Positions 17,119 through 26,658 of a stretch of 64,000 nt of DNA are shown here, in pieces. The DNA is taken from the NCBI GenBank assembly GCA_040382055.1, contig JBEIGE010000017.1, positions 1-64,000 on the forward strand, read 5' to 3'. Source of the DNA: JBEIGE01 sp040382055. GTDB lineage: Bacteria > Pseudomonadota > Gammaproteobacteria > Burkholderiales > Burkholderiaceae_C. The first letter of the stretch is position 1. The number at the start of each line of letters is the position of its first letter. A program made the translations under genes and the position numbers. A model generated the notes under the pieces. That model saw only the letters and a list, made by a program, of their open reading frames with translations. It was not told where the DNA came from and did not search any database.

Positions 17119-17888
17119 GCCTGTGTGAGTGGAGCGTAAAGACGGCTGGCAGACTGCGCCCAATAGCTTAAATGTGCATGGTCAGTCAGATCGACCTTCA
17201 GGGGGGTGATCGAGATGTGCCCTTGGGATGTTGCGTGAAAGTCGGTTCCGTCAGCATCATCTTTTGCAGCTCCGGCCGCACCTATCCAGTACATGGTCTC
17301 GCCACGTGGGCTGGGCTGGGTTATGACTTTTTCTGCCGAGTGTCGTCTCCCAAGCCGGCACACCTTGATGGGCTTGATTTCAGACAGCGGCAAACAGGGG
17401 ATATTGATATTTAGCAACCAGGGCTGGGACCCAAGCATCTTCTGCTGGATCATCTGGAGCACCAGTTCACGGGCTTTGTCGGCCGCTGCGTCCAAATGCT
17501 TCCAACCTTTGTCCACCTGCGAGAACGCGATTGCAGGTATGCCAAACAAATAGCCTTCCATGGCTGCGCCCACGGTTCCGGAATAAATCGTGTCGTCGCC
17601 CATGTTGGCGCCATTATTGATGCCTGAGACCACCAGATCGGGCTGGTAGCCAAGCAAGCCGGTAAGCGCAATATGCACGCAATCGGCCGGCGTGCCATTG
17701 ACATACCGGAAACCATTGGACGCGCGGTGCACATACAAAGGGGAGTGAAGCGTCAGCGCATTCGATTTGGCACTGTTGTTGTGTTCCGGCGCGACCACCT
17801 CAACTTCGGCTACATCCTTAAGCGCCTCATGGAGCGCAACGATGCCTGGTGCTTGGTAACCGTCGTCGTTAGAGATGAGAATTTTCAT
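17115..17888 (-). CDS. surE: 5'/3'-nucleotidase SurE
   Basis: SurE is a metal-dependent nucleoside-monophosphate phosphatase. The 257-residue protein opens MKILISNDDG (DD metal ligands) and has APEHNNSAKSNALTL, NGTPADCVH and VSGINNGANMGDD. It is first in the stress-survival operon surE-pcm-nlpD. In many relatives rpoS comes after nlpD; here that position holds an exonuclease gene. Confidence 0.97.
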   Translation of the reverse strand: MKILISNDDGYQAPGIVALHEALKDVAEVEVVAPEHNNSAKSNALTLHSPLYVHRASNGFRYVNGTPADCVHIALTGLLGYQPDLVVSGINNGANMGDDTIYSGTVGAAMEGYLFGIPAIAFSQVDKGWKHLDAAADKARELVLQMIQQKMLGSQPWLLNINIPCLPLSEIKPIKVCRLGRRHSAEKVITQPSPRGETMYWIGAAGAAKDDADGTDFHATSQGHISITPLKVDLTDHAHLSYWAQSASRLYAPLTQA

Positions 17889-18022
17889 GAGTCTGATAGG
17901 TTGTATTCAATTGTAGGTGGATGCCGCTTTATCATTGTGCCGTCCTCAACACACTTGACATTTTGGAAAACGTAAAAATGCAATGGGTACAACCCTAAGC
18001 AAAACAATCACCGGAGAATCTG

Positions 18023-18997
18023 ATGCATGCATGGCTTTGTGAAACCCCCACCGGGGTCGATGCCCTGAACTGGAAAGAACTGCCCACCCCCGCGCCACAA
18101 GCCGGACAGGTATTCATCGAAATCAAGGCAGCCAGCCTGAATTTTCCGGATCTGCTGATTGTGCAAAACAAGTACCAGCACAAACCACCCCTGCCCTTTG
18201 TGCCAGGCTCCGAATACGCCGGTGTGGTACAGGCATTGGGTGAGGGGGTGACACACCTCAAGCTGGGCCAGCACGTGGCTTGCCTGAGTGGTACCGGTGG
18301 CTTTGGCAGCCACACCCTGGCGCCAGCGGCACTTTGCCTGCCCTTGCCGGACAGCTTTAGCTTTGTTGATGCAGCCGCTTTCATCATGACTTATGCCACT
18401 TCGCATCACGCCCTTGTTGACCGCGCACAACTCAAAGCCGGCGAAACCGTGTTGATCCTTGGCGCTGCAGGCGGGGTAGGCACTGCTGCGATTCAGATTG
18501 CAAAGGTGCTTGGTGCACGTGTGATTGCAGCGGCCTCAAGCGATGAAAAATGCGCCTTGTGCACCTCCATCGGTGCGGATGCGACCATCAACTATGCCTC
18601 AGAAAATCTGCGCGAAGCCATTAAAACCCTTACGGACGGCAAAGGGCCCGACGTGATTTATGACCCGGTAGGCGGCGATCTGGCTGAACCTGCGTTTCGC
18701 TCAATCGCCTGGCGTGGACGTTATCTGGTGGTCGGATTTGCTGCCGGGCCGATTCCCGCGCTGCCTTTCAATCTGGCGCTACTTAAAGGCGCATCGATCG
18801 TGGGCGTGTTCTGGGGTGACTTTGCCAAGCGCGAACGCCAAGCCAATCAGGTCATGATGGGTGAACTGGCGGCCTGGTACGCACAAGGCAAAATCAAACC
18901 GGTCATTGACAGCACCCTACCTATGTCAGAACTCAAGGCCGCTTATGCCCATATGGGCTCACGCAGTGTCAAAGGCAAGCTCGTAATGGTGAATTGA
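18023..18997 (+). CDS. NADPH:quinone oxidoreductase-like protein
   Basis: This 324-residue medium-chain dehydrogenase/reductase is of the zinc-free quinone-oxidoreductase type. A GroES-like N-terminal part (SLNFPDLLIVQNKYQ, PGSEYAGVV) is followed by a Rossmann domain with ILGAAGGVGTAAIQIAKVLGARVIA. The closing HMGSRSVKGKLVM is typical. It would reduce quinones or enoyl-type electrophiles with NADPH. GGAG lies eight bases before the ATG. It is divergent from surE and convergent with a glutathione peroxidase, consistent with an oxidative-stress role, but the substrate is unknown. Confidence 0.88.
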   Translation: MHAWLCETPTGVDALNWKELPTPAPQAGQVFIEIKAASLNFPDLLIVQNKYQHKPPLPFVPGSEYAGVVQALGEGVTHLKLGQHVACLSGTGGFGSHTLAPAALCLPLPDSFSFVDAAAFIMTYATSHHALVDRAQLKAGETVLILGAAGGVGTAAIQIAKVLGARVIAAASSDEKCALCTSIGADATINYASENLREAIKTLTDGKGPDVIYDPVGGDLAEPAFRSIAWRGRYLVVGFAAGPIPALPFNLALLKGASIVGVFWGDFAKRERQANQVMMGELAAWYAQGKIKPVIDSTLPMSELKAAYAHMGSRSVKGKLVMVN

Positions 18998-19022
18998 TCA
19001 CATGAATGAACTGCTTAGCGGA

Positions 19023-19643
19023 TCAGATTTTTTCTGCCAGCGCCTTTTCTATGGCCTTGACAAGAACCGGCGTGGAAGGCGACACATTACTGGCAAAACT
19101 GGAAATTGCTTTGCCGCTGCGGTCAATCAGGTATTTGTGAAAATTCCATTGCGGTGATTTACCCGTTGCATTGATCAGACTTGTAAACAGGGGGTTGGCC
19201 TGCTTGCCTGAGACAACGGATTTTGCAAACATCGGAAATTTCACACCGTAGGTGTTGAAGCAAAAGTCGGCAATTTCCTTGGATGAGCCGGGCTCTTGTT
19301 TACCAAAGTCATTCGACGGAAATCCCAGTACCACCAAGCCCTGTGACTGGTATTTCGCATACAGTGCTTCCAGGCCTTCATACTGACTGGTGAAACCACA
19401 GTAACTCGCCGTGTTGACCACCAACACCACCTTGCCTGCGTACTGACACAAATTTTGCGGTGCGTCATCTTGCAGTCGAGGAAACTGGTGTTGCAAAACA
19501 GACTGGCAAACCGCCGTGGATTGCATACCTGACGCCGTAACGTCAGCTCTGAGTTGATTTGTGGTCATGGTTTGGGCATGAAGGGTTAAGTTCAGTGTGC
19601 TGCTAAGCAAACAGAAGAAAAATAGAAAGCGCTGAATTTTCAT
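19023..19643 (-). CDS. Glutathione peroxidase family protein, exported
   Basis: A thioredoxin-fold peroxidase is preceded by a signal peptide (FLFFFCLLSSTLNLTLHAQ), so it should act in the periplasm. The active-site motif NTASYCGFT has cysteine in place of selenocysteine. GFPSNDFGKQEPG and QWNFHKYL supply the conserved glutamine and tryptophan. The region between the signal and the catalytic domain (about 25-65) is longer than in cytosolic enzymes. The ATG at 19643 has AGGA nine bases upstream; an ATG two codons earlier is possible. The electron donor is probably thioredoxin-like. Confidence 0.9.
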   Translation of the reverse strand: MKIQRFLFFFCLLSSTLNLTLHAQTMTTNQLRADVTASGMQSTAVCQSVLQHQFPRLQDDAPQNLCQYAGKVVLVVNTASYCGFTSQYEGLEALYAKYQSQGLVVLGFPSNDFGKQEPGSSKEIADFCFNTYGVKFPMFAKSVVSGKQANPLFTSLINATGKSPQWNFHKYLIDRSGKAISSFASNVSPSTPVLVKAIEKALAEKI

Positions 19644-19720
19644 GGGCATGGATCCTGGAAATTCCTGAAATTACTGTATCTGATTTTGATAAACGTGTTC
19701 ATCAATGGTTTTTCCCCAAT

Positions 19721-21289
19721 ATGAATTACAGCGTAGTCTGGTTCAAACGTGACTTGCGTCTGCACGATCACGCACCGCTTTGGAATGCGGCCAAACAAGG
19801 CCCTGTGCTGTGCCTCTATGTGGTTGAACCCGTTATGTGGCAACAACCAGATGCAGCCCTACAACACTACCAGTTCATTCTGGAAGGACTCAGGGAGTTA
19901 AAGTCAGATCTCAAAAGGCTTGGTGGACAGCTTCACATCCTTCAGGGCGAAGTCACCCAGGTCCTGAGTGCCGTTCACTCAGTCTCTCCCTTTAATACAC
20001 TTTTCAGCCACGAAGAAACCGGCAACGCTGCGTCCTATCTGCGCGACCAGGCCGTGAACTGCTGGTGCCGTCAGCAGAAAGTGCAGTGGCAAGAGTTTGC
20101 CCAATTCGGAGTGATTCGTGGCTTGAAAAATCGCGACATCTGGCAAGCAGGTTGGGAAACCCACAACCGTGCGCCAAGCCTGCCTGAACCAGTTCAGGGG
20201 GAACTCACCTTTGCTCAGCTGGACCGCAGTCGGTTGGCTACACCCCTGCTTGGCGCGCCCCACCCATCCGCTTTGGGACTCTCTCTGGATAAGCCTTCAC
20301 AACGACAGCTGGGTGGCAGACGCGCAGGATTGGATGTGTTGAACAGTTTTCTGACAGAGCGCAGCCGTCAGTACCGGGGCGGCATTTCATCGCCGCTCTT
20401 GTCGCCCACAGCCTGCTCAAGAATTTCACCGTATCTTGCATACGGCAATTTAAGCCTTCGTGAAGTAGTACAAGCCACCCGTTGGAAATTGGCTGCCCTG
20501 CCCCCTGAAGACACCCGCATCAAGAGGGGCTTGAGCGCCTTTATCAGTCGTTTGTATTGGCACTGTCACTTTATCCAGAAGTTGGAAAGCGAGCCAGAGC
20601 TGGAATGGCGAAACCTGCACCCCGGTTATGACGGCTTGCGCGAATCCGACTGGAAAACTGAACACTTTGAAGCCCTGATCCAGGGCCGAACCGGCTGGCC
20701 GATGGTTGACGCCTGCGTGATGATGTTGCGCGAAACCGGCTGGATCAACTTTCGCATGCGCGCCATGCTGGTCTCAGTAGCCGCCTACCCCTTGTGGCTG
20801 CACTGGCAACCTGTTGGGCAGTGGCTGGCACGCCAATTTTTGGACTACGAGCCCGGAATTCACTGGAGCCAAATGCAAATGCAGTCGGGTACAACCGGGA
20901 TCAATACCACCCGGGTATACAACCCGATCAAGCAGGCCCGCGACCACGATCCGCATGGGCACTTTGTACGCCGATGGCTTCCCGCCCTGAGGCGCGTGCC
21001 TGAAAGCTGGCTGTTCGAACCCTGGCGCATGCCACCTGACTTGCAGGCGCGCTACGGGGTACGCGTTGGCACAGATCCGAACGCCGACATCCCTATGCCG
21101 CTGGTTGACCTGGATTTTGCAACCCGTGAGGCTAAAGCCCGGTTGCATGCCCGCCGTGCTCAGCCCGGCGTGAAAGCTGCCAAGGCGGCAATTGTGAACA
21201 AGCATGGTTCAAGAAAGATAAGCAGCAAACAGCCTCGTCAACCCACTACGAGGAAAGACTCAAATGCCCAAATACCTCTGGATTTCTAA
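19721..21289 (+). CDS. Deoxyribodipyrimidine photolyase/cryptochrome family protein
   Basis: The 522-residue flavoprotein opens VVWFKRDLRLHDH (N-terminal antenna domain). The FAD-binding C-terminal half has HWSQMQMQSGTTGINTTRVYNP and DPHGHFVRRWLP, with TGWPMVDACVMMLRETGWINFRMRAMLVS before it. It should repair pyrimidine dimers with light, or sense blue light. The C-terminal 55 residues are Lys/Arg/Ala-rich and non-conserved. The DUF2256 gene begins at the next base, so it heads a coupled light-repair set. Confidence 0.93.
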   Translation: MNYSVVWFKRDLRLHDHAPLWNAAKQGPVLCLYVVEPVMWQQPDAALQHYQFILEGLRELKSDLKRLGGQLHILQGEVTQVLSAVHSVSPFNTLFSHEETGNAASYLRDQAVNCWCRQQKVQWQEFAQFGVIRGLKNRDIWQAGWETHNRAPSLPEPVQGELTFAQLDRSRLATPLLGAPHPSALGLSLDKPSQRQLGGRRAGLDVLNSFLTERSRQYRGGISSPLLSPTACSRISPYLAYGNLSLREVVQATRWKLAALPPEDTRIKRGLSAFISRLYWHCHFIQKLESEPELEWRNLHPGYDGLRESDWKTEHFEALIQGRTGWPMVDACVMMLRETGWINFRMRAMLVSVAAYPLWLHWQPVGQWLARQFLDYEPGIHWSQMQMQSGTTGINTTRVYNPIKQARDHDPHGHFVRRWLPALRRVPESWLFEPWRMPPDLQARYGVRVGTDPNADIPMPLVDLDFATREAKARLHARRAQPGVKAAKAAIVNKHGSRKISSKQPRQPTTRKDSNAQIPLDF

Positions 21290-21439
21290 ATGAAAATGCG
21301 CAAAAAATCTGACCTTCCGACCAAGGTTTGCCAACACTGCAACCTACCTTTCATTTGGAGAAAAAAGTGGGAAAAAGTCTGGGATCAAGTGAAGTACTGC
21401 TCGGACCGTTGCCGCAACGCACGCCATAGCGCACCATGA
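21290..21439 (+). CDS. DUF2256 small zinc-ribbon-like protein
   Basis: This 49-residue open reading frame begins at the base after the photolyase stop and overlaps the next gene as ATGA. It has two cysteine pairs, CQHC near 14-17 and CSDRC near 37-41, around FIWRKKWEKVWDQVKYC. This matches the DUF2256 family, small proteins often encoded beside photolyase genes. The four cysteines suggest a zinc ribbon. Function is unknown; the tight position suggests a role with the flanking photolyases. Confidence 0.9.
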   Translation: MKMRKKSDLPTKVCQHCNLPFIWRKKWEKVWDQVKYCSDRCRNARHSAP

Positions 21440-22992
21440 GCAACTCCATCAACAAAAACGTCCTGCGCCTGATCTTGGGTGATCAACTCAATCCGCTGCA
21501 CAGCTGGTTTACCGAGTGCCGCGATGACGTGGTGTATGTACTGATGGAAATGCGGCAAGAGACTGACTATGTGCTGCACCATGCGCAAAAAATTCTGGCT
21601 GTCTTTGCCGGAATGCGTGAACTAGCGTGCCAGTTACGAGAAGATGGCCACAACGTGCATTATGTGGCCATAGATGATGTCAGTAATCTGCAAACTCTGG
21701 AAAGCAATCTCGATGCGCTGATCCGGCAGCACCATGCCGGCGCTCTGGAATACCAGGCCCCGGACGAATGGCGCCTCGACCAACAACTGGCCACATACAC
21801 ACAACAACTCGCCATATCTCACCAGATGGTTGACAGTGAGCATTTCTTCACCACGCGCGATGAGGCCCATGTCCTGTTCAGGTCCCGCAAACAGTGGTTA
21901 ATGGAGTTTTTCTACCGGCAGATGCGCCTCAAGCACAAGGTGTTGCTCGACCCCGAGACAGGCAACAAGCAGCCTGTAGGCGGGCAGTGGAACTTTGACC
22001 ATGACAACCGCAAACCCTGGCGGGGAGATCCGCCGGAACCGGCTGACAGCCGTTCCCTGCATGACCACAGCACACTCTGGGCGACCATCCAGGCCGCTGG
22101 TATTCAAAGTTTTGGCGAGCCACAGGCACCTGCGTTTCGGTGGCCCGTCAATCGCTCCGAGGCGCTGAAACAGTTAGACGCTTTTATCCGGCACGCCCTG
22201 CCTTTCTTTGGCGACTATCAGGATGCCATGAGTTCAAAGTCCTTCCGCTTGTTCCACTCTTTGCTCTCATTTTCGATGAATGTCAAGCTGATCAATCCGC
22301 GCGAAGTGGTTGACAAGGTGGCGCAGGCCTGGCATCAAGGTGCCGTGCCACTGGCAGCTGCTGAAGGATTTATCCGTCAAATCCTGGGCTGGCGCGAGTA
22401 TGTACGGGGCATCTATTGGGCGCAGATGCCCGGCTACGCCAACAACAATGCACTGGGACATACAGCACCGCTGCCGGCTTGGTTCTGGACAGGAAAAACC
22501 AAAATGCGCTGCCTAGCGCATGCCATCGGTCATTCGCTGCAAGAGGCACACGCCCACCACATTGAGCGCCTCATGGTGATTGGCAACTTCGCACTGCTGG
22601 CGGGCCTGAACCCCCAGGAAGTTCACCGTTGGTACCTGGGTGTTTATATTGATGCGTTTGAGTGGGTGGAGCTGCCCAACACCCTGGGAATGAGCCAGTA
22701 TGCGGATGGCGGTTTGCTGGCCACCAAACCTTACGCGTCCAGCGCCGCCTACATAGACCGTATGAGTGACTATTGCAAGGGCTGCCATTACAACAAGAAG
22801 GCGCGCATTGGTGAGACGGCTTGCCCGTTCAATGCGCTGTACTGGGATTTCTTTGCCCGCAACCGCGAGCGCTTGATCAGCAATCCGCGGATCGGCATGG
22901 TGTACCGCCAACTGGACAAGATGGACAGCGACACCACAGACGCTTTTCAGGCACAGGCCAAGCACCTGAGAAGCCGACTCAATGAGCTCTAA
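21436..22992 (+). CDS. FeS-type bacterial photolyase/cryptochrome ((6-4) photolyase family)
   Basis: The 518-residue protein belongs to the deoxyribodipyrimidine photolyase-related (FeS-BCP) family, whose characterised member PhrB of Agrobacterium repairs (6-4) photoproducts. It opens LRLILGDQLNP. The four cluster cysteines are visible: one in MRCLAHAIG and three in YCKGC followed by TACPFN. GWREYVRGIYW and NTLGMSQYADGGLLATKPY are typical. It starts inside the DUF2256 stop codon, and an SDR gene follows after 30 bases. Confidence 0.95.
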   Translation: MSNSINKNVLRLILGDQLNPLHSWFTECRDDVVYVLMEMRQETDYVLHHAQKILAVFAGMRELACQLREDGHNVHYVAIDDVSNLQTLESNLDALIRQHHAGALEYQAPDEWRLDQQLATYTQQLAISHQMVDSEHFFTTRDEAHVLFRSRKQWLMEFFYRQMRLKHKVLLDPETGNKQPVGGQWNFDHDNRKPWRGDPPEPADSRSLHDHSTLWATIQAAGIQSFGEPQAPAFRWPVNRSEALKQLDAFIRHALPFFGDYQDAMSSKSFRLFHSLLSFSMNVKLINPREVVDKVAQAWHQGAVPLAAAEGFIRQILGWREYVRGIYWAQMPGYANNNALGHTAPLPAWFWTGKTKMRCLAHAIGHSLQEAHAHHIERLMVIGNFALLAGLNPQEVHRWYLGVYIDAFEWVELPNTLGMSQYADGGLLATKPYASSAAYIDRMSDYCKGCHYNKKARIGETACPFNALYWDFFARNRERLISNPRIGMVYRQLDKMDSDTTDAFQAQAKHLRSRLNEL

Positions 22993-23022
22993 GCGGACAC
23001 CACTTCACAGGCAACACAGACA

Positions 23023-23718
23023 ATGACTTCTTTCCCCAACGGTTTCCGGGCTTTGGTGATTGGCGCCACTGGTGGCATCGGCTCTGCATTTGTGCAGGTC
23101 TTGCGTGAGATGCCCCAATGTGCCCAGGTCATCGGTATCCACCGTCATTCACTGCCAGCCATCGACTTTGACCATGAAGAAACCATCACCCAAGCTGCCC
23201 ATACTTTATCTACGCAAGCGCCTTTTCACCTGATCATCAATGCCGTGGGTGTTCTGCACACCGATGGCTTCATGCCAGAGAAAAAAATCGCCAATCTGAA
23301 CTACGCGCAGTTGCTACAAACCTTTCGTACCAACACCTTCGGCCCGGCCCTGACGCTGGCGAAATTCACCCCCTTGCTCGCTACCGAACGGGGTGTGATG
23401 GCGGTGATCTCGGCCAAAGTGGGCAGCATAGAAGACAACCGACTGGGCGGGTGGTCCAGCTACCGCGCCTCCAAAGCGGCCCTGAATATGATAGTAAAAA
23501 CTGCATCGATCGAGCTGCGGCGCACACAACCCAACACGGTACTGGCGGCACTGCACCCGGGTACGGTCAACACCGGTCTGTCCAGGCCATTTGGGGGTGA
23601 GAAACTTGGCAGAACACCTGCTGATGCAGCACGCGACATGCTGCAGGTTCTCGATAAGCTAAACGTGATCGACTCAGGTCATTTTTATGCCTACGACGGC
23701 ACCAAGTTGCCCTGGTAG
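23023..23718 (+). CDS. Short-chain dehydrogenase/reductase
   Basis: The 231-residue Rossmann protein has the cofactor motif GATGGIGSAFVQ near residue 13 and NAVGVLH. The catalytic SSYRASKAALN segment carries Tyr and Lys spaced by three, with Ser upstream in VISAKVGS. LHPGTVNTGLSRPF follows, as in C-factor/CsgA-like SDRs. Its substrate is unknown. It is the last gene of the photolyase group by spacing (30 bases); a link to light repair is only contextual. Confidence 0.88.
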   Translation: MTSFPNGFRALVIGATGGIGSAFVQVLREMPQCAQVIGIHRHSLPAIDFDHEETITQAAHTLSTQAPFHLIINAVGVLHTDGFMPEKKIANLNYAQLLQTFRTNTFGPALTLAKFTPLLATERGVMAVISAKVGSIEDNRLGGWSSYRASKAALNMIVKTASIELRRTQPNTVLAALHPGTVNTGLSRPFGGEKLGRTPADAARDMLQVLDKLNVIDSGHFYAYDGTKLPW

Positions 23719-23743
23719 ACCCAGGGACCAACTCGTGCAGACC

Positions 23744-24787
23744 TTAGTCGGGCTTGATGTTGCCCTCTTTAATCACCTTGGCCCACTTGGCATACTCAAG
23801 GGCAATGGCCCGACTGGTTTCATCGGGCGTGGTGTAGGTTGAGATCACGCCTTGCGCCAGCATGGACTCTTTGGTGTCGGGCTCTGTCAGAATTTTCTTC
23901 AAGTCACTGTTCAGGCGATTAACAATGGCCTCCGGCGTTCCAGCCGGTACTGCAATACCAAACATGGAACTTACCTCAAAACCCGGCAAACCAGCCTGGG
24001 CCGATGTTGGCACGCCTGGCAGGGTGGAGACCGTTTGTGCTGTCGTCGTTGCCAGCGCCCGGATCTTGCCGGTCTTGATATGCGGCTGGGCCGAGGGTGC
24101 CGTTTCAATCATGACTTGCACTTGTCCGCCAATCAGGTCCGTCATCGCCGGTCCGCTGCCTTTGTAAGGAACATGCAGCACATCTACCGTCACCATGCGC
24201 TTGAACATTTCTGCTGCCAGGTGCTGCGGTGATCCATTGCCCGATGAGGCAAAAGCCAGCGTGCCGGGATTGGCCTTGGCCAGGGCAATCAGCTCTACCA
24301 TGCTGTTGGCTTTGACCGATGGGTGAACCACAAACACCAGCGGCACCGTACCCACGATAGAGATGGGGGTGAAACTTTTTTGAATGTCAAAGCCTGTGGC
24401 TTGTGGATTCAGGGCGGCATTGATGGAGTGGCTGGTCAACGCGCCCATCAGGATGGTGTAACCGTCAGCAGGGGCCTTGGCGGCCAGGGCAGCACCGAGG
24501 TTTCCACCCGCACCGGCTCGGTTGTCCACCACCACCTGCTGCCCCAAGGTATTGGAGAGCTTGAGCGCCATCACCCTGCCAATCACATCAGTTGCGCCGC
24601 CCGGCGGGTAAGGAATGATCATCCGTATCGGCTTGTTCGGGTAGTCTTGCGCCATAACAATTGGCGCCAGTGCGAAGCACGCACACCATGAGAGAACCAG
24701 CGGGATCAAACGCCGGGTATATCTCACCAGGTTTGGTTTGGAACTGCTTGGTTTGGAAATGAGTTTTTCGGTGATGATGTCTCTCAT
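23744..24787 (-). CDS. Tripartite tricarboxylate transporter substrate-binding protein (Bug family)
   Basis: The 347-residue periplasmic binding protein has a signal peptide ending near IVMAQ and the Bug-family opening YPNKPIRMIIPYPPGGATDVIGR. The core shows VDNRAGAGGNLG and PYKGSGPAMTDLIGGQVQVM. Such proteins capture carboxylates for TctAB permeases or act as sensors; the ligand cannot be read. AAGGAG precedes the ATG. It is divergent from an IlvD/Edd dehydratase, which hints at sugar-acid uptake. No TctA/TctB genes are nearby. Confidence 0.93.
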   Translation of the reverse strand: MRDIITEKLISKPSSSKPNLVRYTRRLIPLVLSWCACFALAPIVMAQDYPNKPIRMIIPYPPGGATDVIGRVMALKLSNTLGQQVVVDNRAGAGGNLGAALAAKAPADGYTILMGALTSHSINAALNPQATGFDIQKSFTPISIVGTVPLVFVVHPSVKANSMVELIALAKANPGTLAFASSGNGSPQHLAAEMFKRMVTVDVLHVPYKGSGPAMTDLIGGQVQVMIETAPSAQPHIKTGKIRALATTTAQTVSTLPGVPTSAQAGLPGFEVSSMFGIAVPAGTPEAIVNRLNSDLKKILTEPDTKESMLAQGVISTYTTPDETSRAIALEYAKWAKVIKEGNIKPD

Positions 24788-24874
24788 GCCTGTCTCCTTT
24801 TATATGTTGTTTATGCTTTGATGCCTGCTTGATTGAGCGGTTTCCTGGTTTACCTCAAAGGTATCATATTCATC

Positions 24875-26617
24875 ATGAGTCTCACCAAAACTGACCCCCT
24901 TGCATCCGCCGGCCAGGGCCTTTCACGCGGACTGACCCACTATGGCGATACCGGACTTTCCCTGTTCCTTCGCAAGGCATTCATCAAGGGTGCAGGCTAC
25001 ACCAACGATGCGCTCACACGTCCGGTGATAGGCATCGCCAGCACCGGCAGCGCCTACAACCCCTGTCACGGCAATATGCCGCAGCTGCTTGAGGCCGTCA
25101 AACGGGGCGTGATGCTGGCTGGTGGCCTGCCGATGGACTTTCCCACCATCTCGCTGCATGAAAGCTTTTCGCAACCCACCAGCATGTACCTGCGCAACCT
25201 GATGTCCATGGACACCGAGGAGATGATCCGGGCCCAGCCCATGGATGCGGTGGTTCTCATCGGGGGTTGCGACAAGACTGTGCCGGCGCAACTGATGGGC
25301 GCTGCATCCAGCGGCCTGCCTGCCATCCAATTGATCACTGGTTCCATGCTGACAGGCTCGCACCGCAGCGAACGCGTGGGCGCCTGTACCGACTGCCGTC
25401 GCTACTGGAGCAAATTTCGTGCGCAGGAAATTGATGCCGTCGAGATCGAAGAGGTCAATGACCAACTGGTCGCCAGCGTCGGCACCTGCTCGGTGATGGG
25501 TACCGCCAGTACTATGGCCTGCATTGCCGAGGCGCTGGGTATGACCGTGGCAGGTGGCGCTTCGCCCCCGGCGGTAACATCCGACCGCATGCGGGTGGCT
25601 GAAGAAACCGGCAAACAAGCGGTGCGCATGGCGCAAGACCGCTTGACCATCGACAAGATCCTTACACCCAAGGCTTTTGAAAACGCCATGCGAGTCCTGC
25701 TGGCCATAGGCGGATCGACCAACGGCATCATCCACCTCACGGCAATAGCCGGGCGTATGGGCCTGGAGGTGAATCTGGATGCGCTTGACCGCATGGGTCG
25801 CGAAACGCCGGTACTGCTCAACCTCAAGCCTTCTGGTGAGCATTACATGGAAGACTTTCACCATGCCGGAGGCATGGCAACGCTGCTGCGCGAGCTCAAG
25901 GGCCTGCTGCACCTGGACGCGCTCACCGTGAGCGGACGTACGCTGGGACAGGAGTTGGAGCTTGCCGGCCCCGGATTCAAGCAAGACGTGGTGCGCTCTT
26001 TCAATAACCCGATTTACCCGCAAGGCGGCATCGCCGTTTTACGCGGCAACCTGGCACCGGGCGGCGCCATCATTAAACAGTCTTCGGCCAGTCCAGCCCT
26101 TATGGAATATGAGGGTCGCGCTATTGTTTTTGAAAATTCCGCCGATCTTGCACAGCGTATTGATGATCCTGATCTGGATGTCACCGCGCAGGATATTCTG
26201 GTACTCAAGAACATTGGCCCCAAAGGTGCCACCATGCCCGAGGCAGGCGCGCTTCCGATTCCGCTGAAACTGGCCAGAGCGGGCATTAAAGACATGGTTC
26301 GCATTTCTGATGGCCGAATGAGTGGCACCGCATTTGGTACCGTGGTGCTGCACGTCACGCCAGAGGCCGCGGTGGGTGGCCCACTGGCATGGGTACAAAC
26401 CGGCGACCGCATTCGCCTGTCCGTTCAAAACCGCGAAATCACCTGGCTGGTAAGTGACGAAGAACAAGCGCGGCGTAAAGCGTTGTACCCGGTTACAGAA
26501 CCAACCGCAACGCGTGGCTATCGAAAACTGTTCCTGCAATCTGTAACCCAAGCGGATCAGGGTGCAGACTTTGATTTCCTGATGCCTGAAATCAAAGCAG
26601 GTAAGGTGCCAGATTGA
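24875..26617 (+). CDS. IlvD/Edd family dehydratase, probably sugar-acid type
   Basis: The 580-residue FeS dehydratase removes water from a dihydroxy or polyhydroxy acid. Cluster cysteines are visible in NPCHGNMPQL, GGCDKTVPAQL and GTCSVMGTASTMAC. SDGRMSG and a closing sugar-acid-type segment follow. Length and CTDCRRYW resemble pentonate/arabinonate dehydratases more than IlvD, but the substrate is inferred. The ATG at 24875 starts the family match; an in-frame TTG at 24833 exists. There is no clear Shine-Dalgarno. Confidence 0.9.
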   Translation: MSLTKTDPLASAGQGLSRGLTHYGDTGLSLFLRKAFIKGAGYTNDALTRPVIGIASTGSAYNPCHGNMPQLLEAVKRGVMLAGGLPMDFPTISLHESFSQPTSMYLRNLMSMDTEEMIRAQPMDAVVLIGGCDKTVPAQLMGAASSGLPAIQLITGSMLTGSHRSERVGACTDCRRYWSKFRAQEIDAVEIEEVNDQLVASVGTCSVMGTASTMACIAEALGMTVAGGASPPAVTSDRMRVAEETGKQAVRMAQDRLTIDKILTPKAFENAMRVLLAIGGSTNGIIHLTAIAGRMGLEVNLDALDRMGRETPVLLNLKPSGEHYMEDFHHAGGMATLLRELKGLLHLDALTVSGRTLGQELELAGPGFKQDVVRSFNNPIYPQGGIAVLRGNLAPGGAIIKQSSASPALMEYEGRAIVFENSADLAQRIDDPDLDVTAQDILVLKNIGPKGATMPEAGALPIPLKLARAGIKDMVRISDGRMSGTAFGTVVLHVTPEAAVGGPLAWVQTGDRIRLSVQNREITWLVSDEEQARRKALYPVTEPTATRGYRKLFLQSVTQADQGADFDFLMPEIKAGKVPD

Positions 26618-26622
26618 TGACA

Positions 26623-26658
26623 ACAAGGGGCAGAGAACATCTCTGTCAGGACTTGTTT
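26623..26658. terminator. Candidate bidirectional terminator between convergent genes
   Basis: CAGAGA and TCTCTG pair around a 3-base loop. An outer ACAAG/CTTGT pairing is followed by TTTT on the plus strand. It lies between the dehydratase and the carboxymuconolactone decarboxylase-like gene and overlaps the end of the latter. Confidence 0.45.

Noticed and set aside
24851..24863. TACCT/AGGTA inverted repeat before the dehydratase as an operator
   Set aside because: Only 5 bp per arm and no second copy; could be chance.
24923..26023. 366-codon open frame antisense to the IlvD/Edd dehydratase
   Set aside because: His- and Gln-rich shadow sequence with no family pattern.
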